Shown here one piece after another: positions 49,785-58,017 of a stretch of DNA of 64,000 bases. This DNA is from Paractinoplanes maris. Lineage in GTDB: Bacteria; Actinomycetota; Actinomycetes; Mycobacteriales; Micromonosporaceae. The DNA lies in contig NZ_JALPVL010000014.1 of assembly GCF_023544465.1 (NCBI RefSeq), forward strand, positions 124,001 through 188,000, written 5' to 3'. Position 1 is the first letter of the stretch, and every line of letters begins with the position of its first letter. Position numbers and translations under genes: made by a program. The notes under the pieces were generated by a model, which saw only the letters and a program-made list of their open reading frames with translations, was not told the origin of the DNA and searched no databases.

Positions 49785-50315
49785 GTGAACGCGGCGACCG
49801 GAGACCTCGACCTCGTCGAGCAGTTCCTCAACACCCTCGACGAACGGACGTTCCTGCGGCACGGCGACCAGCACGTGGCGGCCGACGAGCTCGCCTCGGT
49901 CGACGCTCTGTCGGCTTGGCTCGAAGCGCACGGCGGCACGCCGGACACCGGGCTGAGCCAGTCCGACCTGGATACCGCGCTGTCGCTGCGGGCCGCGCTG
50001 CGCGGCGCGCTGCTGGCCACCCCGCAGGCCGCGCCCGCGCTGGCCGGCTTTTCCCTGCACCTGACCCCGGACCCCGCCGGTCGGCTGCGCCTGACCGCGG
50101 CCAGCGGGGTGACCGGCCTCGACGTCATCCTCGAGACGGTGGCGGCCGCCGTCGCCGCGGGCCGCTGGCACCGGCTGAAACTGTGCGCCTCACCGGACTG
50201 CCGGTGGGCCTTCCACGACACCTCCCGCAGCGGCGGCGGGCGGTGGTGCTCGATGGAGGTCTGCGGCAACCGCCACAAGACCCGCGCCTACCGCCGCCGC
50301 CGCCAAGAGGACTGA
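49785..50315 (+). CDS. CGNR zinc-finger regulator (ABATE domain)
   Basis: Protein of 176 aa. The N-terminal ABATE ligand-type domain ('LVEQFLNTLDERTF') is joined to a C-terminal treble-clef finger. The finger reads 'LKLCASPDCRWAFHDTSRSGGGRWCSMEVCGNRHKTRAYRRR', with four Cys and the CGNR signature. It is a stress-inducible transcription-regulator family. The GTG start at 49785 lies 89 bp from the divergent epoxide hydrolase start, suggesting substrate-dependent control of that gene. Confidence 0.9.
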   Translation: MNAATGDLDLVEQFLNTLDERTFLRHGDQHVAADELASVDALSAWLEAHGGTPDTGLSQSDLDTALSLRAALRGALLATPQAAPALAGFSLHLTPDPAGRLRLTAASGVTGLDVILETVAAAVAAGRWHRLKLCASPDCRWAFHDTSRSGGGRWCSMEVCGNRHKTRAYRRRRQED

Positions 50316-50326
50316 GACGGTCTCAG
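50312..50326. terminator. Short palindrome joining two convergent stop codons
   Basis: CTGAGACGGTCTCAG has perfect 7-bp arms around one base. It contains the TGA of the CGNR gene and the TGA of the convergent hydrolase gene. It could act as a weak bidirectional terminator. Confidence 0.4.
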
Positions 50327-51723
50327 CCGGCCGGACAGGGCGGCGCCACGAAGCCGCGGTGGGTGCCGTTCGTCCAGCGGCAGCCGAAGGCCTTGTCGGC
50401 GACCGCCCGCCGGTTGAGGATCGCGTCGCCGGCCGGGCGGTGGCCGGTGCCGATCCAGGTCGTCAGGTCGTCGAAGGCGCGGGTCAGCTCGTTCGCGGTG
50501 AAGTCGCAGTGGCCGACGCCGCGGATCGCCCGCGACACGAACAGATGCGATCGGCCGTTGCGGGCGGCGCGGGCCGCGTACTCCTGCTCCATCGAGATCG
50601 GCACGAAGAGGTCACCGATGTCGTGCAGCGAGAGCACCGGGACCGGCGGGCGGCCGTCGACGCGGGGAACGCCGGCCGTCCCGGGGTCGGCCACGGCCGT
50701 ACGACGGACGCGCAGCACCTCCCGGTTCAGGCGCCACTCGGCGGTGGTCGGCCACAGCCGGTCGGTGCTGCGATAGACCGTCCGCCGGTTGTCGGCGACG
50801 TTGCCGGGGGCGATGCCGCCCGCGGTTCCGCCCTGCAGCCCCGGGTAGAGACCGAACAGGAACGGCAGGTCGGCCAGCGGCGGCAGTGAGGGCGCGGAGT
50901 TCCAGTAGGTGAGCGCGCTGTCGAAGCCCGGGCGGTCGCCTCCGCTGCGCCTTTCCACGACGGCCGACCAGGTGCGACCGGCCGGCGTCGAGGCGGACGG
51001 CAGACCGAGCGCGGGGACGATCCGGCCGACCTGCTCACGCCAGCGCTGCTGATAATCGGCGTCCGGGCGCAGCGGGAACTCGATGTCCACCCCGGTGAGC
51101 GCGGCCGCTGTGACGTTCGCGTCGAGGAAGTAGTCGTACAGGGCGGTGTCGCCGAGCACCCCGCAGTAGGGCATGGCCCCGGTGAAGGCGCGCGGATGCT
51201 CCTCGATCGCCACCGCGGTGACGTGCCCGCCCATCGACGCGCCGGACATGATCACCGACCGGGCCCGGGTCCCGGTGTCCCGCCGGAAGCGGTCGATCAG
51301 CGCGACCGAGTCACGGACCCCCTGCCCGACGTCGTAGCCGTTGGTGGCATAGCTGGAGGCCGCCCACGCGTAACCCCGGGCGAGGTAGTGCGCCCGCAGT
51401 CCGGGGTTGTCGACGTACACGGTCGTTCCGGTGCCGCGGTAACCGTGGGCGAAGACGACCAGGCCGCCGTTCCAGGTGCCGGGCACCTCGATCCGGTAGG
51501 CCGCCCCGGCGGCGATTCCGGTGTGGACCGTCGCTCCGGGGAGCGCGGTGAACGGCGTGCCGTCGAGGTCGCAGTCCGGGTCGGCGACCAGGTATCCGGG
51601 CTGGGTGGTGCTCGGCGCCGGCGCGGTGCAGGCCGGCGCGGCGGCCGCGGCGTTGACCGGGCCGGGTGCGGCGGCGAGTGGGACGAGCAGGCTGAGGGCT
51701 ACGGCGGCACGACTCCAGAGCAT
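50323..51723 (-). CDS. Secreted alpha/beta hydrolase
   Basis: Protein of 466 aa. A signal peptide (RAAVALSLLVPLAAAPGPVNA) is followed by 'LVVFAHGYRGTG' (oxyanion), 'SVIMSGASMGGHVTAVAIEEHP' (nucleophile Ser in SGASMGG), 'LSLHDIGDLFVP' (acid) and 'RGVGHCDFTANEL' (base His). Several Cys may form disulfides. It resembles exported esterases and tannase/feruloyl-esterase-like hydrolases; the substrate is unknown. The ATG at 51723 follows GGGAGGTAA. Confidence 0.83.
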   Translation of the reverse strand: MLWSRAAVALSLLVPLAAAPGPVNAAAAAPACTAPAPSTTQPGYLVADPDCDLDGTPFTALPGATVHTGIAAGAAYRIEVPGTWNGGLVVFAHGYRGTGTTVYVDNPGLRAHYLARGYAWAASSYATNGYDVGQGVRDSVALIDRFRRDTGTRARSVIMSGASMGGHVTAVAIEEHPRAFTGAMPYCGVLGDTALYDYFLDANVTAAALTGVDIEFPLRPDADYQQRWREQVGRIVPALGLPSASTPAGRTWSAVVERRSGGDRPGFDSALTYWNSAPSLPPLADLPFLFGLYPGLQGGTAGGIAPGNVADNRRTVYRSTDRLWPTTAEWRLNREVLRVRRTAVADPGTAGVPRVDGRPPVPVLSLHDIGDLFVPISMEQEYAARAARNGRSHLFVSRAIRGVGHCDFTANELTRAFDDLTTWIGTGHRPAGDAILNRRAVADKAFGCRWTNGTHRGFVAPPCPAG

Positions 51724-51780
51724 GGTGTTACCTCCCGGTAACATCCCATGCCTGGGATCGACACATGTCAAGGGGTCAGA

Positions 51781-53169
51781 TCAAACCGCGAGCCGGCCGC
51801 CCTCGGGCACCTCGGGGCCGGTGGTGGCCGGCGGGTTCTCCTCCGCCGGCGTCTCCTCGGCCGGCGGCGGGGTCGCCTCCGGCTCGGTCGGCTCGACGGT
51901 CGGCTCGGTGGGCGGCGGCGGGGCGTCCGGGGTCCGGGTCGGCGTCGGCTGGGGCTTCGCCGGCGGCGTGGTCACCGGGGGCTTGCTCGGCGGCGCCGAC
52001 GGCTTGGTGGTCGGCGGCGGGGTGGCCGGCGCGGTCGTCGGAGTGGTCACCCGGGTGGTGCGGCGGTTCTTCTTCCGTACGGTGACCGGCTTCGTCGCCG
52101 CGACCTCGCGCACCGACGGGGTGGTCGGCGACGGGGCCGCCGTCGTGGGCCGCGGTGACGTGGTCGCCGGGTGGCCGCCATCCACGGCCGCCTCCGCCTC
52201 CTTGCCACCGGGGGTCACCGTGCCGTTGGCCAGCTGCACCCCGAAGATGCTGACCACCGCCGCGACGACCGCGGCCGAGGCCATCACCGTGGCGCGCCGG
52301 CGGGACCGTCGCGACGGCGTGACCGGTTCGGTCGCCGTCGAGCCCGAGCCCGAGCGGATCACCGTGAGCGGGCGCACCGGGCCGGTGACGCGCCGGAAGG
52401 CCTCGGACACGTCGATCGCCGAGGGACGCCCGCCGGGGTCCTCGGTCGTGCAGGCCTCGTAGAGACGGGCCACGTCGCGAGGAAGACCCAGGATGCGGGG
52501 CAGGCGCGGAGCGGGGCGGCCGTAGCGGGTGGCCAGGATCTCGCCCACGCTCCCGCCCGGCCAGGCCCGCGAGCCGCTGAGGCATTCGAACAGCAGCAGG
52601 CCGAGCGCGTAGACATCGGCCGAGGGATAGGCCGGCTCGCCGCGCAGCTGCTCGGGGGCCAGATGGGCCGGGCTCCCCCACAGGCCGCCGCCGGTGTCGA
52701 TGCCGTTCTGCCCGGCCGCGGCGGCGATGCCGAAATCGAGGACCTTCACACCGTCCGCGGTGAGCATGATGTTGCGCGGGTTGACGTCGCGGTGGACCAG
52801 GCTCTGCGTGTGCGCGGCGGCCAGGGCGGCGGCGACGTCGGTGCAGATGCCGGCGGCCTCGCGCCACCGGAGGGCGCCGGTGCGGGCCAGCCGGTCGGCC
52901 AGCGTCTCGCCGTCGACGAACTCCATGACCAGATAGGGGGTGCGGGTGCGGCCGTCGACGACCTCGCCGTAGTCGTAGACCTGAGCGATGTTGGGATGAT
53001 TGAGCCCGGCCGCGGTGCGCGCCTCGCGCAGCACGTCGGTCGCCGTCTCGTCGAAGATCTTGATCGCGACCGAGCGCTTCAAGGTGTTGTCGAATCCGTG
53101 ATGCACGACCGAGCTGCCGCCCTGACCGAGCGCCTCACCCAATCCGTACCGCCCCGCGAGCAGTTGCAC
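51781..53169 (-). CDS. Membrane Ser/Thr protein kinase (PknB-like, PASTA-less)
   Basis: Protein of 462 aa. The kinase domain covers about residues 8-265: ALGQGGSSVVHHG, SVAIKIF, HRDVNPRNIML, DFGIA, APEQL and 'SADVYALGLLLFECLSG'. The loop Lys of HRDxKP is Asn here, a variant seen in related actinobacterial kinases. A membrane helix follows at about 305-327. The outer part is a Pro/Thr-rich stalk of about 120 residues with no folded sensor. The GTG at 53169 follows GGGGAGG. Its targets are unknown. Confidence 0.9.
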   Translation of the reverse strand: MQLLAGRYGLGEALGQGGSSVVHHGFDNTLKRSVAIKIFDETATDVLREARTAAGLNHPNIAQVYDYGEVVDGRTRTPYLVMEFVDGETLADRLARTGALRWREAAGICTDVAAALAAAHTQSLVHRDVNPRNIMLTADGVKVLDFGIAAAAGQNGIDTGGGLWGSPAHLAPEQLRGEPAYPSADVYALGLLLFECLSGSRAWPGGSVGEILATRYGRPAPRLPRILGLPRDVARLYEACTTEDPGGRPSAIDVSEAFRRVTGPVRPLTVIRSGSGSTATEPVTPSRRSRRRATVMASAAVVAAVVSIFGVQLANGTVTPGGKEAEAAVDGGHPATTSPRPTTAAPSPTTPSVREVAATKPVTVRKKNRRTTRVTTPTTAPATPPPTTKPSAPPSKPPVTTPPAKPQPTPTRTPDAPPPPTEPTVEPTEPEATPPPAEETPAEENPPATTGPEVPEGGRLAV

Positions 53170-53341
53170 TGCGACCTCCCCATGGCCGACACGACGCTGG
53201 TGTCACCCGCGCCGCGGCAACTACCCACAGTGGCGGATCTGCCGTCGTGGTGACGGGTGATCAGCGCCGTGGCCCGTAGCATACCCGGGCGAGGCGAGGA
53301 GAAAACTGCGTCGGTCGCCACTTCTCCCGCCGTACGGATTC

Positions 53342-54727
53342 ATGACTTTCGGTAGTCACCAACAAGCCGCCCGTGCTTTAGCATTGACCGTTGTGGATGT
53401 AGAAGCGGACTCCCGCCCGATCCTCGACGTCGGCTTCGACGACGTTGTCCAGCCGCCCAAACTCGCGCTCTTCGCCGTGCAGCACCTGCTGACTCTCTCG
53501 GCGATCTGGGTCTTCCCGGTTCTCATCGGCATCACCCTCGGTCTGGCCACCGGTGACGTCACTTCCATGATCCAGGCCTCCTTCCTGCTGTCCGGGGTCG
53601 TCACCGTGCTGCAGTCCAGCCGCATCGTCCGGTTACCGATCGTGCAGGGGCCGACCGCCGCCTTCTTCGCGGCCGTGCTAGCCGCCGGGGCGGCCTACGG
53701 CCTGGACGCCGCGTTCGGGTCGATGGTCGTCGCGGGTCTGATCTTCATGGCCCTGACCATCCCGATCGGCCGGTTCGGCGTGCTGATCCACGTCCTCCGC
53801 TTCGCCACCGACCCGCTGGTCTTCGGCACCATCTGCATCATCATCGGCGCGCAGCTGGCCACGCTCGGCCTGCCCGGCTGGTTCGGGGCCGAGGGCCAGC
53901 CCGGGTACGGCTGGGACCTGTTCTGGATCGGGCTGGTCACACTGCTCACCGTGGTGGTCTGCCTGCTGCTCGGCGGCTCGACGCTGGTCCGCCGCGCCGC
54001 CGTGCTGATCGGCATGCTGGCCGGCTCGGTGCTGGCCGCGGTCACCGGGCTGTGGAATGTCCCGGACATGTCGGGGGTGTCGTTCGTCGGGCCGCCTTCG
54101 TTGCTGCCCTTCGGTTTCGCCGTGGCCTGGCCGGCCGTCCTGCTGATGCTGCTGGCCTTCCTCGAGTCGAGCGCCGAGGCGGTCGGCATGTACACGCTGG
54201 TGTCCCGGTGGGGCGGGACCGAACTGAGCCGGGAGCGCATCAACCGCGGCCTGTTCACCGAATACGCCGGTTCGGTGGCCGGTGCCCTGTTCGGCGGGAT
54301 CGGCACCGCCTCGTACCCGGAGAACGCCGGCATCGTGCGCGTGACCCGGGTCGGCAGCCGGTTCGTCACGATGGCCGCGGGCTTCCTGGCGATCGCCCTG
54401 GCGTTCCTGCCGGTGGTCAGCGCCTTCGTCGCCGGCCTGCCGGGCGCCGTGCTGGCCGCCGCCTCCACCGTGCTGTTCGGCATCATCGCGATGAGTGGCG
54501 TGCAGATGATGAGCACGGTCCGGTGGGACGAACTCAACCTCACCGTGGCCGGGACCGCCTTCATCCTCGCGCTCGGCGGGCAGTGGCTGCCGGAGGCGAT
54601 GGTCACGACCATGCCGGACTGGGCCCGGGCCCTCGTCACCACCCCGATGATGTTCGGCGCGGTGCTGCTGATCGTCCTCAACGCCACCGTCAACTACGGC
54701 CTGCGCCCGCTGCTGGCCCGGCGATGA
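53342..54727 (+). CDS. NCS2-family nucleobase permease (xanthine/uracil type)
   Basis: Membrane protein of up to 461 aa with about 12-14 helices. The family pattern is 'FAVQHLLTLSAIWVFPVLI' near the start, 'IVQGPTAAFFAAVLA', and 'LAFLESSAEAVGMYTLVSRWGG', the conserved Q/E-x-E-P region (here ESSAEA). 'GSVAGALFGGIGTASYPENAGIVRVTRVGSR' completes it. It imports a purine or pyrimidine base with H+. The start may be ATG 53342 or GTG 53393. Its stop overlaps the ATG of the DUF1989 gene, so both act in one pathway, probably nucleobase salvage or breakdown. Confidence 0.88.
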   Translation: MTFGSHQQAARALALTVVDVEADSRPILDVGFDDVVQPPKLALFAVQHLLTLSAIWVFPVLIGITLGLATGDVTSMIQASFLLSGVVTVLQSSRIVRLPIVQGPTAAFFAAVLAAGAAYGLDAAFGSMVVAGLIFMALTIPIGRFGVLIHVLRFATDPLVFGTICIIIGAQLATLGLPGWFGAEGQPGYGWDLFWIGLVTLLTVVVCLLLGGSTLVRRAAVLIGMLAGSVLAAVTGLWNVPDMSGVSFVGPPSLLPFGFAVAWPAVLLMLLAFLESSAEAVGMYTLVSRWGGTELSRERINRGLFTEYAGSVAGALFGGIGTASYPENAGIVRVTRVGSRFVTMAAGFLAIALAFLPVVSAFVAGLPGAVLAAASTVLFGIIAMSGVQMMSTVRWDELNLTVAGTAFILALGGQWLPEAMVTTMPDWARALVTTPMMFGAVLLIVLNATVNYGLRPLLARR

Positions 54728-55791
54728 TCACGCTGCGGCTCAACCATCAGCAGCACGCCTTCCTGCAGACCGTCGTCGACCGCGACGCGCACCTCGGGGA
54801 CATCGGTGACCTCGTGCGGGCCGCCCTGCAGGACGCACCGGCCCACGCCCTGGCCGGGGTCGTCCGGCCGGAGAGTCCGGCCCCTCCCCGCCGTACGCCC
54901 GTGCGCGAGCACATCCTCGAGCCGGGCACCGGGAAGGCGTTCGAGGTGAGCGCGGGCCAGGTGGTCCGGATCGCGCAGATCGAGGGCCACCAGTGTGTCG
55001 ATCTGAACGTCTTCTCGCTGAGCGACCGCCGCGAGCGGCTGCACGCCGGTCGCACCCGGGGCATGCAGGGTCCGCATCCCGGGCCCGGCGACGTGCTGTG
55101 GTCCAACGCCCCCTGGGAGCGCCCGATCATGGCGATCACCGGCGGCACGGCCTCGACCGACACCCAGTTCCCGTTCTGCAGCCGGCTGATCTACAGCGCC
55201 TTCTTCGGCCTGCACGACCGGACCAACTGCCAGGAGATCCAGAACGAGGCCCAGCGGGAGTACGGCCTGGACCCGTGGGACCTGCACGAGTCCCTGAACC
55301 TGTTCATGCACACCGCCACCGGCCCCGGCGGCGAGGCGGTCATCCGGCGCAACCAGGCCCGGCCGGGCGACCACCTCGAGCTCGTCGCCCTGCTCGATCT
55401 GCTGGTCGTGCCCAACGTGTGCGGCGACGACCTGTCCAACTGCAGCAACTTCGGCCTGCGCCCGGTCCGGGTCACGATCGAGGAGGGCCGCGGCGAGGAC
55501 GCCCGGTCGGCCCGGGCGGCCCGGGACCGGGCCGTGGTCCTCGGCCTGCCGCGACCACGCGAGATCCCCGGCCCGCGGCCCCTGCGACGCGATCCGGGAT
55601 ATATGGCCGCCTTCCCGCATCTGCCGTTGCGCGCCGCCGACGTGCGGGTCGAGCTGGGCGAGGCCCTCGCCGGCCGCTTCCGGCGGGCCCGGGACACCAC
55701 CCTCTACGGCGATGACGACGCGGCCGCCCTGCGCGACATCACCCTGTCCTGGGCGATCGAACGGCTGGGGGCCTTCGCCGGCAACGACTGA
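54724..55791 (+). CDS. DUF1989 protein with an N-terminal ribbon-helix-helix-like segment
   Basis: Protein of 355 aa. Residues 1-40 (ITLRLNHQQHAFLQTVV, then GDIGDLVRAALQDA) look like a ribbon-helix-helix DNA-binding unit. The main domain is DUF1989, the urea-carboxylase-associated family: 'GKAFEVSAGQVVRIAQIEGHQCVDLNVFSL', 'TQFPFCSRLIYSAFFG', 'DRTNCQEIQNE', 'ESLNLFMHT' and 'LVVPNVCGDDLSNCSNFGLRPVRV'. The conserved Cys and Asp residues are in place. DUF1989 proteins are tied to urea, guanidine and nucleobase nitrogen use. The ATG overlaps the permease stop (ATGA). The N-terminal extension is unusual and may give autoregulation, which is inference. Confidence 0.82.
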   Translation: MITLRLNHQQHAFLQTVVDRDAHLGDIGDLVRAALQDAPAHALAGVVRPESPAPPRRTPVREHILEPGTGKAFEVSAGQVVRIAQIEGHQCVDLNVFSLSDRRERLHAGRTRGMQGPHPGPGDVLWSNAPWERPIMAITGGTASTDTQFPFCSRLIYSAFFGLHDRTNCQEIQNEAQREYGLDPWDLHESLNLFMHTATGPGGEAVIRRNQARPGDHLELVALLDLLVVPNVCGDDLSNCSNFGLRPVRVTIEEGRGEDARSARAARDRAVVLGLPRPREIPGPRPLRRDPGYMAAFPHLPLRAADVRVELGEALAGRFRRARDTTLYGDDDAAALRDITLSWAIERLGAFAGND

Positions 55792-55822
55792 GCCGCCCCG
55801 GGCGACTGGCGTCCGGGGCGGC
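55792..55822. terminator. Bidirectional hairpin terminator
   Basis: GCCGCCCCGG and CCGGGGCGGC form a perfect 10-bp stem with an 11-nt loop. It starts immediately after the DUF1989 stop and serves the convergent Cna-B-like gene as well. Confidence 0.75.
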
Positions 55823-55837
55823 CTCGGGCCGATGGGG

Positions 55838-56803
55838 CTACTGCGGCGTCGGGACCCACAGGAGCTGGTCGTCGACGACGGTGGTCTCCCCCGACGTCAA
55901 GGTGATGACGTCGGCCGAGTCGTAGTCGGTCTTCTGGTGGGCGTACTGGCGGCCGCCGGGCGCGGTGAACCGCACCTTGTAGCGACCCGGCGCCAGCAGA
56001 CCACTGAAGTCGTAGGTGCCGTCGGCCGAGGTGGCGGTGTCCGACTGGGCGATGGTGTCGACGTTGATGAAGCTGACGTTCACGCCCCCGGCCGGCGCCC
56101 CCGCGGCGTCGGTCAGGCGGCCCGAGATCCCGGCCAGGGCGATCGCCCGGTCGGAGATGCGGATGGTCTGCCCCGACCGTACGAAGAATTTCGTCGCCTG
56201 GGCCGGGTCGAAGGTGTGCGGCACGTACTGGCCCACCGGGCCGGCCGCGTAGTTGACGACGAAGGTCTGGTCGGGCTGGACGCGGATCCGGAAGGTACCG
56301 TCGGCCGCGGTGACGCCGCCGTGCCCGGAGGCGTTGTCGACGTTGGTGATGTTGACGGCCGCGCCGGCCGCCGGTTGCCCGTCCGGGCCGAAGAACCGGC
56401 CGGCGATGATCCCGGCCGCGGTCACCACACTGTTGGCGACCGTGGTGCGGTCGGCCCGCACCTGATAGGTCCTGGCCTCGTCCGGACCGGAGACACGGCC
56501 CGGGGCCCACTCGGCCCAGCCGCCCAGACCGATCCGGACTTTGTAGCGACCGGCCTCCAGGCCGGACACCGTGAACCGGCCCCGGGAGTCGGCCTGCAAC
56601 TCCTGGACGGCGTCGCTGGACGGGTTGAGATAGACCGCGATGGCGGCGTCCGGGACGACCGCGCCCCGGGTGTCACGAACGACGCCGGAGATACTGCCGG
56701 TCGGATCGGCGGCGAGAGCCGGACCGGCGGCGGAGGTTGCCGCCACGATCCCGGCCAGAGCACCGGCCAGGACCGCCCGGCGACGAACTGGATTCGACTG
56801 CAC
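55838..56803 (-). CDS. Secreted protein with three carboxypeptidase-regulatory/Cna-B-like repeats
   Basis: Protein of about 321 aa. The signal has an Arg cluster (NPVRRRAVLAGALAG), possibly Tat, and cleavage near 'GPALA'. Three beta-sandwich units follow, each with 'GSISGVVRDTRGAVVPDAAI', 'GIIAGRFFGPDGQPAAGAAV' or 'GISGRLTDAAGAPAGGVNV' at its start. Each closes with 'GRFTVSGLEAGRYKVRI', 'GTFRIRVQPDQTFVVNY' or 'GTYDFSGLLAPGRYKVRF'. Such units are stalk or scaffold domains. No sortase motif or lipobox was seen, so the protein is likely released. GTG 56803 (AGGGG upstream) is preferred over ATG 56821. Confidence 0.8.
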   Translation of the reverse strand: MQSNPVRRRAVLAGALAGIVAATSAAGPALAADPTGSISGVVRDTRGAVVPDAAIAVYLNPSSDAVQELQADSRGRFTVSGLEAGRYKVRIGLGGWAEWAPGRVSGPDEARTYQVRADRTTVANSVVTAAGIIAGRFFGPDGQPAAGAAVNITNVDNASGHGGVTAADGTFRIRVQPDQTFVVNYAAGPVGQYVPHTFDPAQATKFFVRSGQTIRISDRAIALAGISGRLTDAAGAPAGGVNVSFINVDTIAQSDTATSADGTYDFSGLLAPGRYKVRFTAPGGRQYAHQKTDYDSADVITLTSGETTVVDDQLLWVPTPQ

Positions 56804-56918
56804 TTCGGATTCCCCTTCCATCAGGTAGGTAGGGGAGACGCTAGGAGCGACCGCGCGCCGGTGATCGGAGGACGGCGGGGCTTGGCACGAAGTCAGGAGT
56901 GTCCACTGTGAGTGACGA

Positions 56919-56955
56919 GAGGGACGGCGCCCGGATGCACCGGGCGCCGTCCCTC
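56919..56955 (-). terminator. Hairpin terminator of the PhyH gene
   Basis: A perfect 16-bp stem (GAGGGACGGCGCCCGG and its complement) with a 5-nt loop. It is 15 bp after the PhyH stop on the minus strand. Confidence 0.8.
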
Positions 56956-56969
56956 AAGCCGGCCGAAGC

Positions 56970-57830
56970 CTAGGACTGGCGGCGCTTGGCCGCGCCGACC
57001 TCGTACGGGATCGGCTCCCAGGCGAGGTTCTTGCCGACCGTGTCGTCGCCCTCGATCTCCTCGGCGATCCGCCGGACCTGCAGGCCGGCGCTCTTCGCCT
57101 CGAGCAGGGTCTCGTCGTCGTAGCGCGACGCCCGGAAAGAGTTGACCATGTAGGTCCGGGTCTTCATGTACTCGACGTAGCGGTCGTGGTGGGCGTCGTC
57201 GAGCCCGAGCGCGGCGAAGACCGCGACCCGGTCGCCGTCGGCCTTGGCGACCCGCCACTTGGGGATCTTGGGGATGTCCTGGGGCTCGGGGTGGACCCAC
57301 TTCGGGAACTTGTAGAGGACGCCGTTGCCGCTGTGCGTCGTGCGCATGCTCCACACGGCCAGGTCACCCGGCCGGGTCCGGACATAGACGTTCTTTCCGT
57401 ACGCGTGATCGGCCGTATTGTGCGATTTCGCGCGCAGATTCAACCCGCCGGTGTGCGACCAGTGGTCCTGCAGGTAGATCCCGAACCGGAGAAGGGTGTA
57501 GCGGCCCTTCCAGTCCGGCCCGTTCCCGTCCTTGCGGTCCACGTTGTCCTTGTGGAAGCCCCGCTGGTTGGAATTGATCGTGAACGAGCTGTCACCCGAG
57601 TACCAGATGTCGTCGCTGCCCAGGATCTGGCGGGCGACCGCCACAAAGCGGCCGTCGACCAGAACGCTGCGCATCTTGGGGTTGGAGAGCAGGTCACCGG
57701 GGCCGCGGCCGCGCGAGGCCATCGCCGCCTCCCGGAGACTCTTGATCTCGTCACGCGAGTAAGCATTGCGGATAATGGTGTAGCCGTTCTCCCAGAACGC
57801 GTTCACGTCGACGGCGAGCTCTTTGGCCAT
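56970..57830 (-). CDS. Phytanoyl-CoA dioxygenase (PhyH)-family Fe(II)/2-oxoglutarate enzyme
   Basis: Protein of 286 aa. 'AFWENGYTIIRNAYSRDEI' opens the fold as in PhyH. The iron triad is visible as His and Asp in GFHKDNVD and a distal His in 'MRTTHSGNGV', followed by 'RTYMVNSFRASRYDD' with Arg for 2-oxoglutarate. It hydroxylates an unknown substrate. PhyH enzymes are frequent tailoring enzymes in natural-product pathways, and a SARP-type regulator gene lies 187 bp upstream on the same strand. The ATG at 57830 follows TGAGGAA. Confidence 0.85.
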   Translation of the reverse strand: MAKELAVDVNAFWENGYTIIRNAYSRDEIKSLREAAMASRGRGPGDLLSNPKMRSVLVDGRFVAVARQILGSDDIWYSGDSSFTINSNQRGFHKDNVDRKDGNGPDWKGRYTLLRFGIYLQDHWSHTGGLNLRAKSHNTADHAYGKNVYVRTRPGDLAVWSMRTTHSGNGVLYKFPKWVHPEPQDIPKIPKWRVAKADGDRVAVFAALGLDDAHHDRYVEYMKTRTYMVNSFRASRYDDETLLEAKSAGLQVRRIAEEIEGDDTVGKNLAWEPIPYEVGAAKRRQS

Positions 57831-58017
57831 TGATTCCTCATCCGATTCATCGTCGTGTTCCCACCGAGTCAACGAAGCCGGAATCGGCTCCCCCGTTGCT
57901 CGCACTGAAGCTTCTGGCGCCGTCGTCGCGGGCACAACGGGGGGATCGGGGAATTCTCGGCATTCCCGGGCCGTGAAACCGCGGTGAAGCCGAAGTGAAG
58001 CCGGAACGCCGGCCGGG

